23,697 nt of DNA from Conidiobolus incongruus B7586 (GCA_000697335.1 JNEM01011798.1:1-23697), one strand, 5' to 3'. Counted from the first letter of the stretch, positions 1 to 13,084 are shown. A program made the numbers and translations. Notes: generated by a model not told the origin, from the sequence alone.

Positions 1-1565
1 TTTTAATTTTATAATATATTGTTATTATTTAATATAATTATTAATATAATTTGATTTTAGTTTTAAAAAATTTATATTAAATCTTTTTATTAAATATTCC
101 CTATTATAAACTTTTAAATGATTTTGATTTTATCTATTATTTTTATATATTAATATATATTTTTTGAAAGATATACTTTATTATTAAATATTCTAATTAA
201 ATTAAATTTTTTAAATTAATGACAAAATTTAAACTATAATTAATCAGAAATAAAAATAAATTTACAATAATTTTTAATTCATCACCTAAGTTATATTTAA
301 AAAAAATATTTTATTTATATTAATTAGTTATTTTATAAAAAGAAATATTTCATACTATTATTCTAATTTCAAATATATTTATAATATATTCATAATTTTG
401 TCATTAATAGTTTTAATAAACTTAACCTTTGTTTTGGTAGGTATAATTTATTATTAAAGTTTAATATTATTCAGAATATTATTATTGTTAAAATAATAAA
501 ATAATATCCATATAATAAAATATTTTTCATTATAATCTATACTAAGAATTTTGATTCAAATCATTTTTGTATTATTTATTAATAGACTAAATATAAAAAT
601 TATAGAATAAATGGAAAACTTAATGATATATGAATTATTTGATATAAAATATTCTTTAATTTTAATAAATTATTTATAATAAAATGTAAAATATCTATTT
701 TTCCTTACTAAAAGGAATTAAATGTTGAAAATGTGATTTATTAAAGAATTCCTTGATAAAACTGAAGTATATAAAAATCAAATATATTCAGCCAAGTAGA
801 ACTCTTTTTATAGATTATTATTCATTTCTAAGGTAAATTATTACATAACTCTGTTCGTTTATATATATTAAATTGTTCAATGAATTTAAAATTTATAAAT
901 AAAGTTTATTATAATATAATCAAACTTTTATAGATTTTTGTGTTATGAATCGAAGTTAATTATTAAGAATATTATAATATAATGCTAGTGAATTAAACTA
1001 AAATATTCATCTATTACTTGAATGGATTTGTATATTTATCATTTTATTAACAATATGAGTTACTAGGAATATATATTTAGTTAATTAATTGTTTAATTAT
1101 CATTATTAGTCATTGTTTTAATAATAAATTTATATTTTCAAAACATTTATATTGTTTATTGATAATAAAAAATATACTATAAAATTTGAAACTAAATCAT
1201 CATTTTATTAATGATATTGATACAAACAAATAATCTCTTGAATAACATTATTTTGAACTGTAATTTTAAGAATTTATTTCCATCTTTCGAATCTTGCTAT
1301 CAGACAAGTGCAAAATTAATTATACCGAATTAGTTTTTTGAATCCATTTTATATTTTGACAAGGTTAATATAAAATTATTGGAAATAAATATTAAGACTT
1401 TCAATGTCAAATATTTTGTAGATATATATTATTTTTGAAACAATTCAGTTTTAAAGATATAAAATATATCAACCGAAACTATTATGTTTGCCGAGGGTAA
1501 ATTTAAATCTACTTGTTTGATCAAATATAAGCTCATAACAAAATGTAAAATATGAAATTGTATTG

Positions 1566-1589
1566 ATATATATATATATATATATATAT
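1566..1589. repeat. (AT)12 microsatellite
   Basis: An uninterrupted AT dinucleotide run of 24 bases, seen directly. It is likely variable in length between isolates. Confidence 0.95.
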
Positions 1590-3562
1590 TGAAGTTTGAC
1601 CACCAATCATGCATATATTGTAATCCAATTCAAGATTCGAATCACTTCAATATTCCAACAAAGACTGTAATGTTTGATTTGAAAACAGATAGATTAAAAT
1701 ATAATGAATATCATGATGAAAAGTATAGAAAATATAATTAATTAATATAATTCGCATACTAATTGAAACCATTGAGCATTGAATCCGATTCACATTTAAA
1801 ATCCGGAATTTCTTGTATTCTCCCTCACCCGGTTCTTGAAAATGAAAACTTCGTTACTCAATTGAACTAACTATTTTCCATACTACATCTTTATAATAGA
1901 GTAATCTTAACCTCTTTATCAACTTTGTAAGTGAAGTCCTCTCGTAGTCCACACTACATTATTACAATACTCCTTATTATAATTCCATGATAATTGAAAT
2001 GAGATGATACAATATATTGAAGATAAATTGACCCTCATTAGGAGAGTTCGAAAACTATATCATTGTTGATTAGATTAATCTATTATATCGATTAATATCA
2101 GATCCTCTGCAATAACATTTTAATTTATAAATTAAGATAATACAATAATTAATATAATCAAATACTATTATAATCGCCAAAAAACGATATCGATTTACAA
2201 TACTTTTCGAATTATGGGATTGCAATAACATTCACAATATTTCAATGACCGAGTTAAGAAATATCGGAATGTTTGCTTTCTTAGGTTGCCTGGAAATATA
2301 TATTCGATTTTTGACTTATTGATTACTCTCTGAGTATTAAATTTCTATAGTCTCCATTTGGTATGACTTCTAAATGATGATTATAAACAATAGCCAATTA
2401 TCCGAAGCATGAAAAATTTATTATTCTTACATTATTGTTTTTTATTCAAAAAATTTTGATAGACAGTATGATTGGCAATGCTATTTCACAGTATTTATAA
2501 ATTAATCATATTAGTTTATTTCTTATCAAACATTAAGAATATTTCATAATTTAATTTTAATTAGAAAGCTATAAATATAATGATTATAAATAGAAAATAT
2601 TTCAAATTGTAATAAATTTTATATCTATTAAACTATCTCATGGATAAAAACTCTTAAATCTTAATTATAAATCTTTTACTCATATAACCATTAAGAAAAG
2701 ATAATAGTTTGAAATGTTTTCGATCTAAATAAATTTATAATTTTTTTTAACCTTAATTATTAATTATTTAAAATTTAAAATAAAATTTATTAAAATCGTC
2801 TGCTACAAAAGCTATATGTGTCAATTCACTAACCTCTAAATTTTTTTCGATGGAATGAGAGCTACAAATCTACACAATATGAAATGATGAAATTTGTGAT
2901 TTAATTGGATTATTCATTTATGAATTTCCAAATTAATCATTTAATTATTAAAATTAATATTTCAAAATTTTGGTCAGTGAAAAATTATCGGGGCTTATAG
3001 ATTCACTCATATTACTAATAAAGTGAAAAATATCGGGTTCAAAAAGTGGTGAGCCAAATTATAATGGCTTTATCTTATTAATAGAGTCAAATATTGCAGC
3101 GAATTAAAATATATGAATCAAAGTTAATACAATTAGATATTTTAAAATTGTGGAGTTATTCTTTTAAATTTGATAATTTGGTATGAATAATTATTAGCTG
3201 AGAAATATTTGTAATTCCTTTAGAATTGACTTTTTGCAGATTCTATTTCCTATCACATTATTGGAATGATATAACAAATAGATATTATATTTTATTATTA
3301 TTATCATTTACTGGGTATTACAATATTGAGGTTGCTATATCGTCAGAAGAAATTTTTAATATTATAGAAAAATTTAAACATTTTTTATTAACAGAATATA
3401 GTTGAAATATTGTTAATAAGACTAATTAGAGTTTGATAGTATATTGTAATATGAGGAGATTCAAGTTATTCAAATGTTGATATCTCCTAATTCTTTATGG
3501 TATTTATTATTTTTAAGATTCAATATTAAAATAATAGTATTTTCATTTAAAAATATCCTAAT

Positions 3563-3585
3563 ATTAATTAATTAATTAATTAATT
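3563..3585. repeat. ATTA tetranucleotide tract
   Basis: A period-4 ATTA/AATT tract of 23 bases with no interruptions, seen directly. It is a simple repeat in AT-rich DNA. Confidence 0.9.
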
Positions 3586-3915
3586 TGACAACAATGGTTA
3601 ATTTTACACTTACAAGAATATGATAAAATTTTAAGTTCACTAGATATTTTCAAATAGCATTGCATATTCAGTGGATATTTTTATTTGAACCATAATTTAT
3701 CTAAAAAGTTTTGATTTATAGATAGTTTCAAGGCATGAATGATCTGTATATATACTATAAGAGATTATTGACTAAATTCTAATTTTTGGTTTAATTCATA
3801 TTCCAAATTATGCAAAATTAATCTAAATGATTGCATCTAAATTGGAAGAATTCATAATAATATCATAGTTTTGATTTTTTTTATTGATCTGATACATTAT
3901 ATTATTTTAATATTT

Positions 3916-3944
3916 AGGTCAATAATTTATAAATCTATTGACCT
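3916..3944. repeat. 9-bp perfect inverted repeat
   Basis: AGGTCAATA at 3916-3924 and TATTGACCT at 3936-3944 are exact reverse complements separated by 11 bases. They could form a hairpin in RNA or single-stranded DNA. Several such stems are expected by chance in DNA this AT-rich, so function is unproven. Confidence 0.6.
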
Positions 3945-4190
3945 GATAATTCAATATAATCGAATCTATTGAACTAGCAATGAGAATGACAACTATTCAA
4001 ATTAAATCGATTCGAGTTGATTCGATAGGACTAATCACATTCTATATATCTATTTAATTAATTCAAATAGCGTTATATTTCCATTATTTTTACTAAAGTT
4101 TTTTGGGATTAATAATATATTAAATATATAAATATATTTATTTTATTCTGATTATTTCGGTTCCAGTATATTGATTCATAGATATTTTTA

Positions 4191-4228
4191 AACCAATTGG
4201 TTGAACTAGTTGAGCTGTGTAACTAGTT
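4191..4228. repeat. Cluster of three palindromes
   Basis: A 12-base palindrome AACCAATTGGTT (4191-4202) is followed by two copies of the 8-base palindrome AACTAGTT (4204-4211 and 4221-4228). The first palindrome holds CCAAT on both strands. Palindrome clusters can be dimeric protein binding sites, but there is no adjacent gene. Confidence 0.6.
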
Positions 4229-5852
4229 TGTCAGGCAATGTCAATAGAATGAATTAATCAATAATAATAAAATTGAACAGGATATTTGAATTAATTTTAC
4301 TTGTAGTTATATTAAAAGAGGATAAAGTTGACAAAGTAAATCAACTTTAGCAAAAATCAATATTAAGCATTGGTATTTGTCATTAAATCTAATTAAATAA
4401 ATGAATTGTTAATATTAGATTGCATCAATTGAGAAAATATTTATGCATACTAGTTATAATTAACAGTGATAAAATAGAGACGGAATTGTATTGGTTAATA
4501 GTCAGAAATACTCCGTAAATATATGGGCATTTAAATAACAGTAAAATTTTGTCAAATATGATAGATATTATCAAGTATAACTATCATTAATGAATTAATA
4601 TACTAATAATTTTATTAAAAGATTTTAACTAATTATATATTGTATCATTAATGATAGAACATAAATTATCTGAGACTATAAGGTTAATATTTTAATTTCT
4701 TAAAAAATAATATTTAAATTTCTACCCACTAATACGAACTAAATGGAGTTAAGTCAGGAGTACCTTCAAACACCGAAATTAATATTATAATTCTCATTAA
4801 AAAAGCACAAGAAATATTATTAAGAATTTAATATAAAGATATATTGTGCATGGAAAAAATTTAAAGTTATATCCTTAAACTTATTAATTTTAATAACTAT
4901 AATAATCATCTATTCAATATTGAATATATAATCATTGAATAATAAAGTGATAAAATATAAACTAAAGTACAAAATCAATACAACTGAAATTTTAATTTTA
5001 TTATTCATTATCAAAAATTATATATTTTTTTGATATTGCTATTTCACTGAACAAATTTAATATAGGTAAAAATCAATTTAAAATATTAGTATTATCACCT
5101 AATTTATAAAAAATCTAATTTATGATTATTACTTATTATTAAGTTTAATAGTTTTTACTACTATAATCACTCAAGTGAGTCATTTGTAAAGATCATGGTA
5201 CCCTTAATAAACCTCCTGTAATTAAAAATACTGATAAATTTTATAAATTTTTTCACTGTACATTTAATTAATTCACAAATGGAATAGAGATATCTATTAT
5301 CCTAAATATATTGCATATATTTTTTAAATTGGAAATTACTAGCAACTATTCAAGATAATATTTTAAATAATTCCATATTAACTTTTCGGTTATTATAATT
5401 TAATATCATATTTTATTCTTTCTCATAAAATCGCTATTTCTAAAAATCTTTAATTGATTAAAAAAATAATTGATCATAATAAATCAATATACAATTATAT
5501 ATTTTGATGCTAATCTTTATTATCTTATATATTTTTCATTTTAATTATGTTTCAAACTATTAAAACCTCCTAAATATATTTATCAACTTTGAAATAATAA
5601 ATATTCTTCTTATTAATTTACAATTTTGATATTGTATTTAATTACCGATAGAAATAGATATAAAATTATAAACTTTATATATAATGATTTTATTCATAAA
5701 TAATTATTAATACACTTAAATCATAAACGATATTTTAAATAATACAAATATATATTAAAGTATATGATTATGAACTTTTTTTCATACTGATCACAAGATT
5801 GAGTTATATTCGCTATTGGATAGTGTTAAATTTCGTGTTTTAAGGCACCTTG

Positions 5853-5872
5853 ATATATATATATATATATAT
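5853..5872. repeat. (AT)10 microsatellite
   Basis: An uninterrupted AT run of 20 bases. Shorter AT runs of 14 bases lie at 7818-7831 and 7887-7900. Confidence 0.95.
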
Positions 5873-6698
5873 TAATTTTAACATATGGTAAATAAGCGAG
5901 GAATTATAAGCATTTAATGTTGATAAAATTAATTACTTTACCATATTATTATTCTTTTTATAATTGTATCATTGGTTATCTCATTAAATTAATTTTCTAG
6001 TTCTATATTTTATAAGTAATTAAAAATTAAAAGTAAACAATTCTTAATTTTCTGATATAAAACAATCACTTTTATTTTAATTCGTCTTTTTCAGTAATTT
6101 ATATTACTATGACCAAATTTAAATATTATTGATGGCATGAACGTGAAAAAGGTATTATTATCAATATTAAATAAAACCAAATAATCTTATTATTTTCTGT
6201 AATGTATAATGATGTTAATAATATTTATAATTTTCATAAAAAAAATTAAACGTAAATATAATTTTGTATTATTTATAAAATTTCATTAAAAATTTGTTAG
6301 TTTTATCTCAAAAATTTAGTTTTTTCATACGGAATTTAACGAAAGTTCACTTAAATTATCATCATTATCACCAGAGTCCTTTTGAATAATATATTGTTAA
6401 AATATACCTACAAGTAGTTAAATATATAGCTCAGGTTATTATGCTATACAAGTCTTTACATACTGAGTTTACATGTATTTGCTATATTCACAGCCGTTTT
6501 GAATTTCTTTCCAATATTTCTCTAGTTATTATTGAATCCCTTTAAATCATTTTTTATTACACTCCTTATAATCCTGTCCAATTTTTTATTAACTGTTATC
6601 AAATTTCGATTAATTTTAAGTAGCTGAGCAAAGATATCCAAAGATCAGCTATTGTGAATTGAAATATCATTTTATTTGCATCATTGTTGTTTTTTGAA

Positions 6699-6800
6699 GA
6701 TACCCCTTTGTCCTGATTTTATTGTAAAATCCATATTATTCTTATTATAGGCTGGCTTTGTTGGCCTATAATCCTATGATACCCTTTGTTCTCTTTTTTT
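6699..6800. repeat. Hairpin flanked by near-direct repeats, then T7
   Basis: ATTATAGGC (6744-6752) and GCCTATAAT (6764-6772) form a perfect 9-bp stem with an 11-base loop. The stem is flanked by two similar words, GATACCCCTTTGTCC (6699-6713) and GATACCCTTTGTTC (6778-6791). A run of seven T (6794-6800) follows. A hairpin plus T-run could mark the end of a small RNA polymerase III transcript, or the whole could be a tiny eroded element. No A/B box or known RNA family signature is visible. Confidence 0.4.
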
Positions 6801-9800
6801 ATAATTTAACCAACTATATGTCATTTTTAAATAAACTATTTAAACCCAAAAATGATGAAAAAGGGGAAAGGAAAATTAGATATTTTACTATGATATTAAG
6901 TTAGATACTAAGACAAATAGTAAACTTCATAAGTGAATTTACTATATTATACATTCAATACTTTTCCAATCACTATATATACAGGTTATAATACAAAGCA
7001 TAATATTATCATTTATTATTTAGAAAAATTACATAAATCTATAAAAATACACAGCTTTTCAATTATTAATCACTCCAACAACATCTATAAAAGCGCTAAT
7101 AAACTTACCAGTTCTTAATTATAAATATTGTTGAAATATATAAAAGTTTATAAATTATTTGTAAAATTGGATAAATAATTAATTCTACATTAATTTATAT
7201 TGAAAATAGTTACATATTTACTTAAATACTACATATTTTTATTATACTGAAGAATATTTTTGATATTGTCAAATAATTTAAAAATCAATATTCTTGGAAG
7301 ATGATTATAAGTGTCATAAATATACTTGAATAATTATTAATTTTGAATTTAACTGATAATATGGAATATTATATTATTCTACCAGTTTTTAATCAATTTA
7401 AGTATATTAAAATACATTTAATAATATAATAAATTTGTAATTAATTCAAATTATCATTTTAACAATTTCACTCTTTTCTATTATTATACAGAAATATACC
7501 CAAATATTTAAAAGTAGACCGATATATAAATTATAATAAATTCAAACTTTAAAATATAATTTTATAAAATTGAAAAAATTTATTATATTCATTCTAGAAT
7601 AATTAGTTTTTGAATAATACTAAAGTTATATAAAATGAATATTCAATAAATAATATTTTTACCTTTTATATTTCATTATACACTTTAAATGTTATATTTT
7701 TATATTCTTTCGATTTATAAAAAAATTACCAATTTACTCATACACATTAGATTCTATTTATAAAGATATAAACCATAATTTTAAAATAAACTAGATATAT
7801 TAGAATAGCCTATGCCCATATATATATATATTAAATACGTTTTAAGTTGAAATAAAGCTGTTTGAATAGAAATTTGAATCTTTGCAATATATATATATAT
7901 AAATTCAATTTACTAGAAATGATTCTAACTTTTGAGTTATTGCCAACTTGTTGACAATCAGCATTTATTTCTAAAATGAATCGGACTAAAGTCTTAAATA
8001 TATATTTAATGATATATACAAATTATTATAATAATTAACAGTGAAGTTAATTCGGCTAATCGTTTTGTAGGTAATATAAAACTTCTACCGTATTTCATTT
8101 TTATTCTACATGACCACATTCAAGTATATTATTAAACCATTTTGCTACAGTTTTAATACTCAAACCTAATTCTCTTAATTATAAAATACTTAGAAACATT
8201 TTAATACGTTGTAAATTCTATAAGACCACAATCTATTGATCGCGATGTTCTCAAAATAACTCATTTTACCAAAATGTAATCGTTTGATAAATTTTTATAT
8301 TGATCTACAAATTAATATAATCAAACAAAATATGATGAATAAAATAAGATAATTTGAGATATTTTAGATAGTTTACTTAGTCAACTAATTAAATTAGTCA
8401 AGTTGTTTAACATTTAAATAAAATGAAATGAATTTGGTATTATTTATTATACTGATTTTATTATGTAATAATTCCAGTTATTTCGAAATAATGTACACTA
8501 TCAAAAAATATTAATATGCTAAGTTCAAAATAATTTCAACAGTCTTGATTATAACATTTTTCACACAATTCTAAAATTAACTCTGTCAAACTATGAACTC
8601 TTACATTACATTATATATTAACAATATTTCAAATAGTCTAGATCAAATAATAACATTTATATCTGTTTTCGGAGTTTCAAATTTTAAACAATTGACGAAT
8701 CCAAATTAAAATTAATAAATTTTAATTTGAATGAGGTTTTCAGGAGTAGTAAATATTGACAAACATCAAACAAATTTTGTTCTTTATAGTAAATTATTAA
8801 TAATTATTAACTAATTATTACATAAAAACTGATAATCAACTGTCAACTATGAAATTATTGATTTTTAGAAAATTGAAATAAATAATCAATATCCAAAATT
8901 GGATTAATAGAGTGACTAAACCAACTCAAAATGTAAAATCTCCTTAATATTTGAGAAACATCACTCTATTCAAAATCTCCCATCTCTTGCCCAATTGAGT
9001 AATTTCCAAATTTGGAACGCTTCCAAAATTAGTAAAATCAAGAGTTTAATAAATATTTTAGATTGGAATAAGTTTCAGAGAAAAGAGCGAGAATTACAAA
9101 ATAAAGCAAAATCGAATTTAATATATTATGGTCAATTGTAATAAAAAATAGTTAAGAGATCCCTTCACCTAACAACAATTTAAAAAAACCAAATTGAAAA
9201 TTCCCCTGATTAAAGTTCATCCTATCAAGTTAAATCCTATATTTAATAATTGATAAATTGGTACAAGTTCGGTTTATTTTTCCAATTTGATTTGAATTGG
9301 TTCAAGTTATCAGTTCAACTGAGAATGTCACAGAATAATGGATATCGGATATTTTTTGAGTATTTGAAGAAATAGTGGATTTTCTGAAATTTTGTATGAA
9401 AAATTTTAATAAATTAAAAAATATATCCGAATTTTTGGTCATTATATACATTTGATTCTTCATTTTGCATATTTAAAAAATGCAAAAACTGGAATTGTGT
9501 AGTTGATGACTTCAGCTTTTAATAGAATTGAAAGGGCCACAAATTTCATATAATTACTATAATATTTTAATTATGACCTGAATATTATTAGTTGAATTTA
9601 ATTTTTATATATTTAATGAAATTTAATATTAAAAATTTAAACAGTCACTCGGTCCGCTGTAATTTAAAATCATTATAATTGTCAAATTATCAATCAGTCT
9701 CAAAATTAATCTGAAATAAAAAGGAGAATTTATTTCATCTTTACTTATATTAACAATGGATTATTATTTGAAATTAATCAATCTCTAATATAATTGGAGT

Positions 9801-9864
9801 AATTAAAGCTCGTACCTTTTCAACATTCCCTTAATAGTGATCAATTTAGAAATTACGATTCTAG

Positions 9865-9916
9865 GCCAAATGCTGGATTTTGTTCATTTGGCTGTGGATT
9901 TTCCCCCTCTATAAAG
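9865..9916 (+). promoter_or_regulatory. Orphan promoter-like patch
   Basis: GCCAAATG (9865-9872) and CATTTGGC (9885-9892) form an exact 8-bp inverted repeat. A C5 run and TATAAAG (9910-9916) follow. This arrangement looks like an upstream element plus TATA box, yet the next ATG downstream opens only a very short frame and no gene follows. It may be the surviving promoter of a lost gene, the start of a non-coding RNA, or chance. Confidence 0.3.
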
Positions 9917-10015
9917 CTATTGAGTGCTTGTTATTGGGTTTTATACAATTTTCTTGAACTTTGTTTATTGTGTCTTTTGATTAAGTTCATATTAACTTAA
10001 AATATTATAATATGT

Positions 10016-10029
10016 ATGATTCGAATCAT
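10016..10029. repeat. 14-bp perfect palindrome
   Basis: ATGATTCGAATCAT is exactly self-complementary and contains the 10-base palindrome GATTCGAATC. That word also occurs at 1634-1643 and 19620-19629. The recurrence is stronger than expected for a G/C-containing word in AT-rich DNA. Confidence 0.65.
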
Positions 10030-11112
10030 TTAATAAAAAATTTTTTCGATTCGATATTATAATTTAGAGTTTAAATATTTAATCAAATTTTTTGAATTAT
10101 TTTGAATTACAATAAGAAATATAGAGAACAATCAATAGATTATTTAAATCTGCTACTTTGAAAAATTATTCCATTTCTTAAACTTTTAAATATGGATAAA
10201 AATTGAAAATGTAAATTAAATAATGTAGCAATTAATAGGATCATTGAATTTGTATTTTATTATATCATTATTTTTAAATATTTAAGATTGTCAGTTAATG
10301 ATTATAAATGGTTAATATTCATGTAAAGTGCTATAAATACCGTTATTTATTTTAATAATTGTTATATTAATATGTTCAAATTTGTATTACATTTTTATGA
10401 AATCATTTCTGATTTGAAATATTAATAAAAAAATCAAATATAAAAGATAAATAGAGTTTGTATATATATAAATCTGAGTAAAATTCATCAAGATTATTCA
10501 AAAATAAACCTTTAAAAATATTAGACTAAGGCAAGACAAAATTTTGGATTATTCATTTTATCAAAGATAACAATATATGATTTCAAAAGTGGAGTACAAT
10601 TATCCTATTTTAGTCAATTTAAATTCTATATTCACCCATAATTTAATTTATTATTATATAAGTATTTTAATATAGTATATGAGATTATTTTGATTGGTTG
10701 GATTGGATTATAATATATTTTATTAAATGAAAAATTTTCATAAAATATTATACAGAAAAAAGTGTTTGTATTAAAAATTAATTTTTAGTTAAATCAGTAC
10801 TTGAATTAAAATAATTTTTTGAAAGATATCTATAATAGTTATATATTAAAATATATAAAACTGTAAAAATAATTTAAATAATAAAAAATAATAAATATGA
10901 TTAAATTGCCAAGATAATAATAAAATTTTTTAAACATTGATTTCTTACTATAACTAATTAAATATTTTCTCCATATACCGCATATTGATCTCAAGTCGAT
11001 TTGTTGATAAAATTCCTTATTGGGTTGAATATCCTTGATTACATTATTTCAGTGAGAGAGAGAGCAGATGTGAAATGGATGAAGGGTTTGCAGTGGAATA
11101 AAAATCGCCTTT

Positions 11113-11138
11113 GATCAGCTTGAGATCACTTGCAGATC
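11113..11138. repeat. Three GATC words at 11-bp spacing
   Basis: GATC occurs at 11113-11116, 11124-11127 and 11135-11138, exactly 11 bases apart, placing the copies on nearly the same face of the helix. The flanking bases differ, so this is a phased motif and not a simple tandem repeat. Confidence 0.5.
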
Positions 11139-11504
11139 ATCGCTTGAAAAGGGTATAAGGAGGATTATTAGTTGTATAGTTCATATTGTCTATTAGGGAT
11201 ATTTTCACGTTTGAGAAGATTTAAATAGGTATTCTGAGCAAAATTCTATAGTAATTCAAGTGATAGTCCTTCTGTAACGAAATATACTAGTTAATCATTA
11301 GTAGTCAATTTGATTATTATTAGACTCACTTAAATTTTTAACTATAGATGTGAATAAATTCGAATAGATTATACTTCAAAAACTTTTGAATTTGTAATGT
11401 TTCGATCATACATGTGATTATAGTTAGAGAATTGATAAATCTGCAAGATGTTTGCAGTATTTTTCAGTGTGATCTTTGTGTAATGGGAACCTATACAATA
11501 ATGG

Positions 11505-11517
11505 AGATAAAAGATAA
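11505..11517 (+). promoter_or_regulatory. Paired AGATAA (GATA-factor) sites
   Basis: AGATAA at 11505-11510 and 11512-11517 both fit the HGATAR consensus bound by fungal GATA factors. They lie about 600 bases upstream of the GATA-factor start codon, so autoregulation is possible. Such words are common in AT-rich DNA, so the evidence is the pairing and position only. Confidence 0.3.
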
Positions 11518-11574
11518 GTTTAGGGATTGAGAAGAACTCAAGTAAAATGCTCTGGATCAATGAATAGAGGGTGA

Positions 11575-11601
11575 GATTCGAGTTATTTGAGGACTCGAAT
11601 C
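11575..11601. promoter_or_regulatory. 9-bp inverted repeat upstream of GATA gene
   Basis: GATTCGAGT (11575-11583) and ACTCGAATC (11593-11601) are exact reverse complements with a 9-base spacer. A further CTCGAAT follows near 11617. It lies about 520 bases before the start codon. It could be a dimeric factor site or a hairpin, and shares its GATTCGA arms with the palindromes at 1634, 10018 and 19620. Confidence 0.45.
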
Positions 11602-11707
11602 AAATTTTTTCAATTCTCGAATGTGATCGGAAAAAATTAATTGCCCCATAGTTAGAAAATGAAGATCCACCCGTCCATTATTTGCACACACCACACTAAT
11701 CTAGAGC

Positions 11708-11713
11708 CACGTG
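11708..11713. promoter_or_regulatory. CACGTG E-box
   Basis: The palindrome CACGTG, followed by ATCA, is the core site of fungal bHLH factors such as the Cbf1 and Pho4 types. It is a G/C-containing 6-mer in an AT-rich area about 400 bases upstream of the GATA-factor start. The match is direct; function is inferred. Confidence 0.35.
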
Positions 11714-11794
11714 ATCATTTTACCAATTGAGTAATTCTTTGGATCTAATAAAATATCTTCGATTAAGATATCGATAAACTTTATACAAACTATA

Positions 11795-11845
11795 ATTGGT
11801 ATCCATCTGCCTATTTAGGATCCATTCAATTGGATTTTGACCAAT
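11795..11845. promoter_or_regulatory. CCAAT-box cluster
   Basis: ATTGG (reverse CCAAT) occurs at 11795-11799 and 11829-11833, and CCAAT at 11841-11845, the last in the favourable context CCAATCA. The last two form an inverted pair seven bases apart. CCAAT boxes bind the Hap2/3/5 (NF-Y) complex in fungi. The cluster lies about 175-225 bases upstream of the TATA box of the GATA-factor gene. Confidence 0.45.
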
Positions 11846-12019
11846 CAAACAAGGCCAAAAGAATTGAATCAAAATGGGACAAGAGTCAATGATCCAATTA
11901 AAGAGTCAAAACAAATATGGTAGTTTATGAAAAGGGGAATGGGATGAGGGGGAGAAATGTACTTCATATTGAAGGAGAATTAAATTCAAAATTAGTAAAA
12001 GTGAATTTAAGGAAAGAGA

Positions 12020-12027
12020 TATAAAGG
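12020..12027 (+). promoter_or_regulatory. TATA box of the GATA-factor gene
   Basis: TATAAAGG lies 92 bases before the start codon. Transcription would then start near 12050-12070, giving a leader of about 50-70 bases without any upstream ATG. It is the best TATA-like element next to the gene. Confidence 0.5.
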
Positions 12028-12118
12028 CGACTAATTTCCACTTTAACAATTTATTTGACTACTACTCTGAATTCAGTGCTCAGAGTGCTTGACTTTTGCT
12101 AATTGATTGTTCTTTATC

Positions 12119-13084
12119 ATGGATATTAAAAGCTTATGCAGTACTTCAGGCTCTATGCCTTCGTATAGAAGTCGCCCCCACCCATACCTTCCTTCTCAAC
12201 CCAGTCACGTCAAACATGAGCATACAAGATACTCTCCTCCACCTTCTAGAGACCACCCACCCCCTTCTCTTCCTTTTTCCAGCTCTTCTCCCCCCCCCCA
12301 TCCCCATTCTTCCCCGCCACTTTCACCATATTCTCACCCTCAGTCTTATTCACAGTCATACTCACGCCCTCACAGCTCTCACAATCATAGTACACACAAT
12401 CCTTCCTATCAACCACAATCACCACCTCAGCCTCCTTCTTGGAAACATTATATCCACTCTCAACTGAACGAAATCCAACAGATGGCAATGGGACCTTCAG
12501 AGCATTATCCTGACCCCCTCCATCATCTTGATACAATTATTACCCGCACATCCGTTCTTCTCAGTAATCTTATGAAAATGAGACCTCCTAACGCCCCTCT
12601 CCCCTACCTTGAACACGACCCACTCCCACTTGCTCAGCCCTTCGTAGTTGAGGGATACGGTCGCCGCAAGAAGCGTACTTTGAACGTTGGCACCAAGAGC
12701 TGCCAGAGTTGCGGTACAAAACATACTCCAGAATGGAGAAGAGGACCAGATGGCACTCGAAGTCTTTGTAACGCGTGTGGTCTTCATTACGCCAAACTTA
12801 AGAAACAAAAGTTGGCACAACAAGAAGAGGAGGAAAAGCAGAAAAAACTTGAATCTCAGTCTAAATCAACGTCACAAGAGACTGCAGGAAAAAATTCCCT
12901 AGAACAAAGCCCAACACAAAAAACTTCACCGAGCACACCTCCTACACATTCCACGCCGAGTTCACACCAAATGGACATCGAATTCCCACTCCTTAGACTT
13001 CCGTCAATTGGTCCAGTAACCAAGAAGAAAAGTATAGATGAATCAACCTCTTTGCCCTCTATCAGTATGTTAACCAAGCAATAA
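12119..13084 (+). CDS. GATA-type zinc-finger transcription factor, NsdD/SUB-1/LTF1-like
   Basis: An intronless 321-residue frame. The start is the ATG in context ATCATGG (A at -3, G at +4), giving MDIKSLCS; the frame opens only four codons earlier, without an ATG. Residues 10-108 are disordered, rich in Pro, Ser, His and Tyr. Residues 109-155 look helical and may be a conserved partner-binding segment. A basic patch (GRRKKR, 181-186), a likely nuclear signal, precedes one zinc finger with C195, C198, C217 and C220 (C-x2-C-x18-C-x2-C) and the core TPEWRRGPDG and LCNACGLHYAKLKK. A charged Lys/Glu/Gln segment (227-247) may be a coiled coil. A Ser/Thr/Pro tail ends in LPSISMLTKQ. The 18-residue finger loop marks the fungal type IVb class. 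Relatives (Aspergillus NsdD, Neurospora SUB-1, Botrytis LTF1) are nuclear DNA-binding regulators of sexual development, conidiation and light response. The role here is inferred. Codons 58-60 sit in a C10 run. Confidence 0.93.
   Translation: MDIKSLCSTSGSMPSYRSRPHPYLPSQPSHVKHEHTRYSPPPSRDHPPPSLPFSSSSPPPHPHSSPPLSPYSHPQSYSQSYSRPHSSHNHSTHNPSYQPQSPPQPPSWKHYIHSQLNEIQQMAMGPSEHYPDPLHHLDTIITRTSVLLSNLMKMRPPNAPLPYLEHDPLPLAQPFVVEGYGRRKKRTLNVGTKSCQSCGTKHTPEWRRGPDGTRSLCNACGLHYAKLKKQKLAQQEEEEKQKKLESQSKSTSQETAGKNSLEQSPTQKTSPSTPPTHSTPSSHQMDIEFPLLRLPSIGPVTKKKSIDESTSLPSISMLTKQ
12290..12299 (+). repeat. C10 homopolymer inside the coding region
   Basis: Ten consecutive C encode Pro58-Pro60 plus the first base of His61 in the GATA factor. 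The frame is coherent on both sides (MDIKSLC before, zinc finger after), so the length is right modulo three. It is a slippage-prone and sequencing-prone site. Confidence 0.9.

Larger units (their letters stand above)
1..11039. other. AT-rich gene-empty region
   Basis: About 11 kb dominated by A/T words, with dense stops in all six frames. The few open stretches here (for example 1429-1614 minus and 6933-7118 plus) are under 65 codons, have AT-driven composition rich in Ile, Tyr, Asn and Lys, and show no recognisable motif, so no gene is called. Slightly G+C-richer patches occur near 1790-1990, 2810-2880, 6640-6800, 8930-9060 and 9810-9960. They may be eroded remains of older sequence, but nothing in them is identifiable as protein. 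Named repeats and hairpins inside are listed separately. The composition suits RIP-like or drift-driven AT enrichment in a fungal gene desert (inference). Confidence 0.75.
11040..11560. other. Upstream transition zone of the GATA gene
   Basis: Base composition rises here compared with the AT desert to the left. No reading frame of note is present; a 63-codon minus-strand frame (11369-11560) has no recognisable motif and is not called. The stretch holds three phased GATC words (11113-11138), an ATTCGAAT palindrome (11358-11365) and paired AGATAA sites (11505-11517). It is plausibly the distal regulatory region of the GATA-factor gene starting at 12119. Confidence 0.4.
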